From Alicyclobacillus pomorum DSM 14955 (GTDB lineage Bacteria; Bacillota; Bacilli; Alicyclobacillales; Alicyclobacillaceae): a stretch of DNA of 60,551 nt. The first letter of the stretch is position 1. The number at the start of each line of letters is the position of its first letter. The stretch lies in NCBI RefSeq assembly GCF_000472905.1, contig NZ_AXAR01000018.1, positions 1-60,551 on the forward strand, written 5' to 3'. The notes beneath the pieces were generated by a model that was given only the letters and a program-made list of their open reading frames with translations, ran no database searches and was not told the origin of the DNA. Positions 60,506 through 60,551 of the stretch are shown piece by piece. The translations under genes were made by a program, and so were the position numbers.

Positions 60506-60551
60506 TCTATGTATGCTCATCGCACATCTTGTGCGTTGAGTTACATCCTTC

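Overview
The window reads as a chromosomal, origin-proximal segment of an aerobic, heterotrophic member of the Bacilli, most likely an Alicyclobacillaceae-type spore former. The main evidence is the right end: 5S rRNA, yaaC, guaB, dacA, pdxS, pdxT and serS lie in the order known from the gyrA/rrn/yaaC/guaB/dacA/pdxST/serS block of Bacillus, with extra small genes inserted. GuaB, SerS and PdxST look like Firmicutes proteins. The assignment below class level is an inference.

Left edge (1-900): ten tightly packed tRNA genes on the minus strand (transcribed Ala, Asn, Thr, Glu, Phe, Gly, Gly, Val, Ser, Met). Positions 1082-7069 (minus) hold a ribosomally made, azole-modified peptide (TOMM) locus of the heterocycloanthracin/sonorensin type: a 106-aa precursor with a low-complexity Cys/Gly core, a strong terminator-like hairpin, then a ThiF/E1-like maturation protein, a fused E1-like/YcaO cyclodehydratase and a SagB-type dehydrogenase. 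No exporter, protease or immunity gene is obvious.

7478-18193: a small membrane protein (+), then a beta-mannoside utilisation set (GH2 beta-mannosidase, two GH130 enzymes, a GNAT-like protein in between, an ABC sugar importer without its ATPase) and a nucleoside hydrolase. 18439-23210: a CoA-acylating semialdehyde dehydrogenase, a PucR regulator and a class III omega-aminotransferase, probably an amine or beta-amino-acid catabolic unit. 23457-32245: an AcoR-like sigma-54 activator, a near-consensus sigma-54 promoter, the four-gene acetoin-dehydrogenase-type complex (acoA, acoB, acoC, acoL) and an acyl-CoA synthetase. 32524-38945: an atypical Nramp transporter, an MFS protein, a MerR/DUF3967 DNA-binding protein with a palindrome upstream, a coiled-coil secreted cell-wall protein behind a c-di-AMP (ydaO/yuaA) riboswitch, and a LysE-type exporter. 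39090-42786: a LacI regulator with two copies of its likely operator, an MFS transporter and a hexulose-phosphate synthase/isomerase pair.

42790-47600 is more AT-rich and looks accessory: an RsbT-like kinase next to a histidine kinase fused to an RsbR-like STAS protein, several small membrane proteins, structured non-coding DNA, two tiny overlapping ORFs and a tRNA-Arg. From 47949 to the end the core genes return, with a cluster of three consensus DnaA boxes at 51628-51730, a secreted protein built from an internal duplication, and a strong sigma-A promoter for guaB.

A palindrome with arms AGCGAT-N6-ATCGCT recurs in several intergenic regions of the catabolic half (12.6, 17.2, 19.9, 25.6, 30.5 and 33.9 kb) and may tie these units to one regulator. 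The strongest candidates for something new are the two-part RCF/GGGGFC precursor core, the histidine kinase-RsbR-STAS fusion with its RsbT partner, and that shared palindrome.
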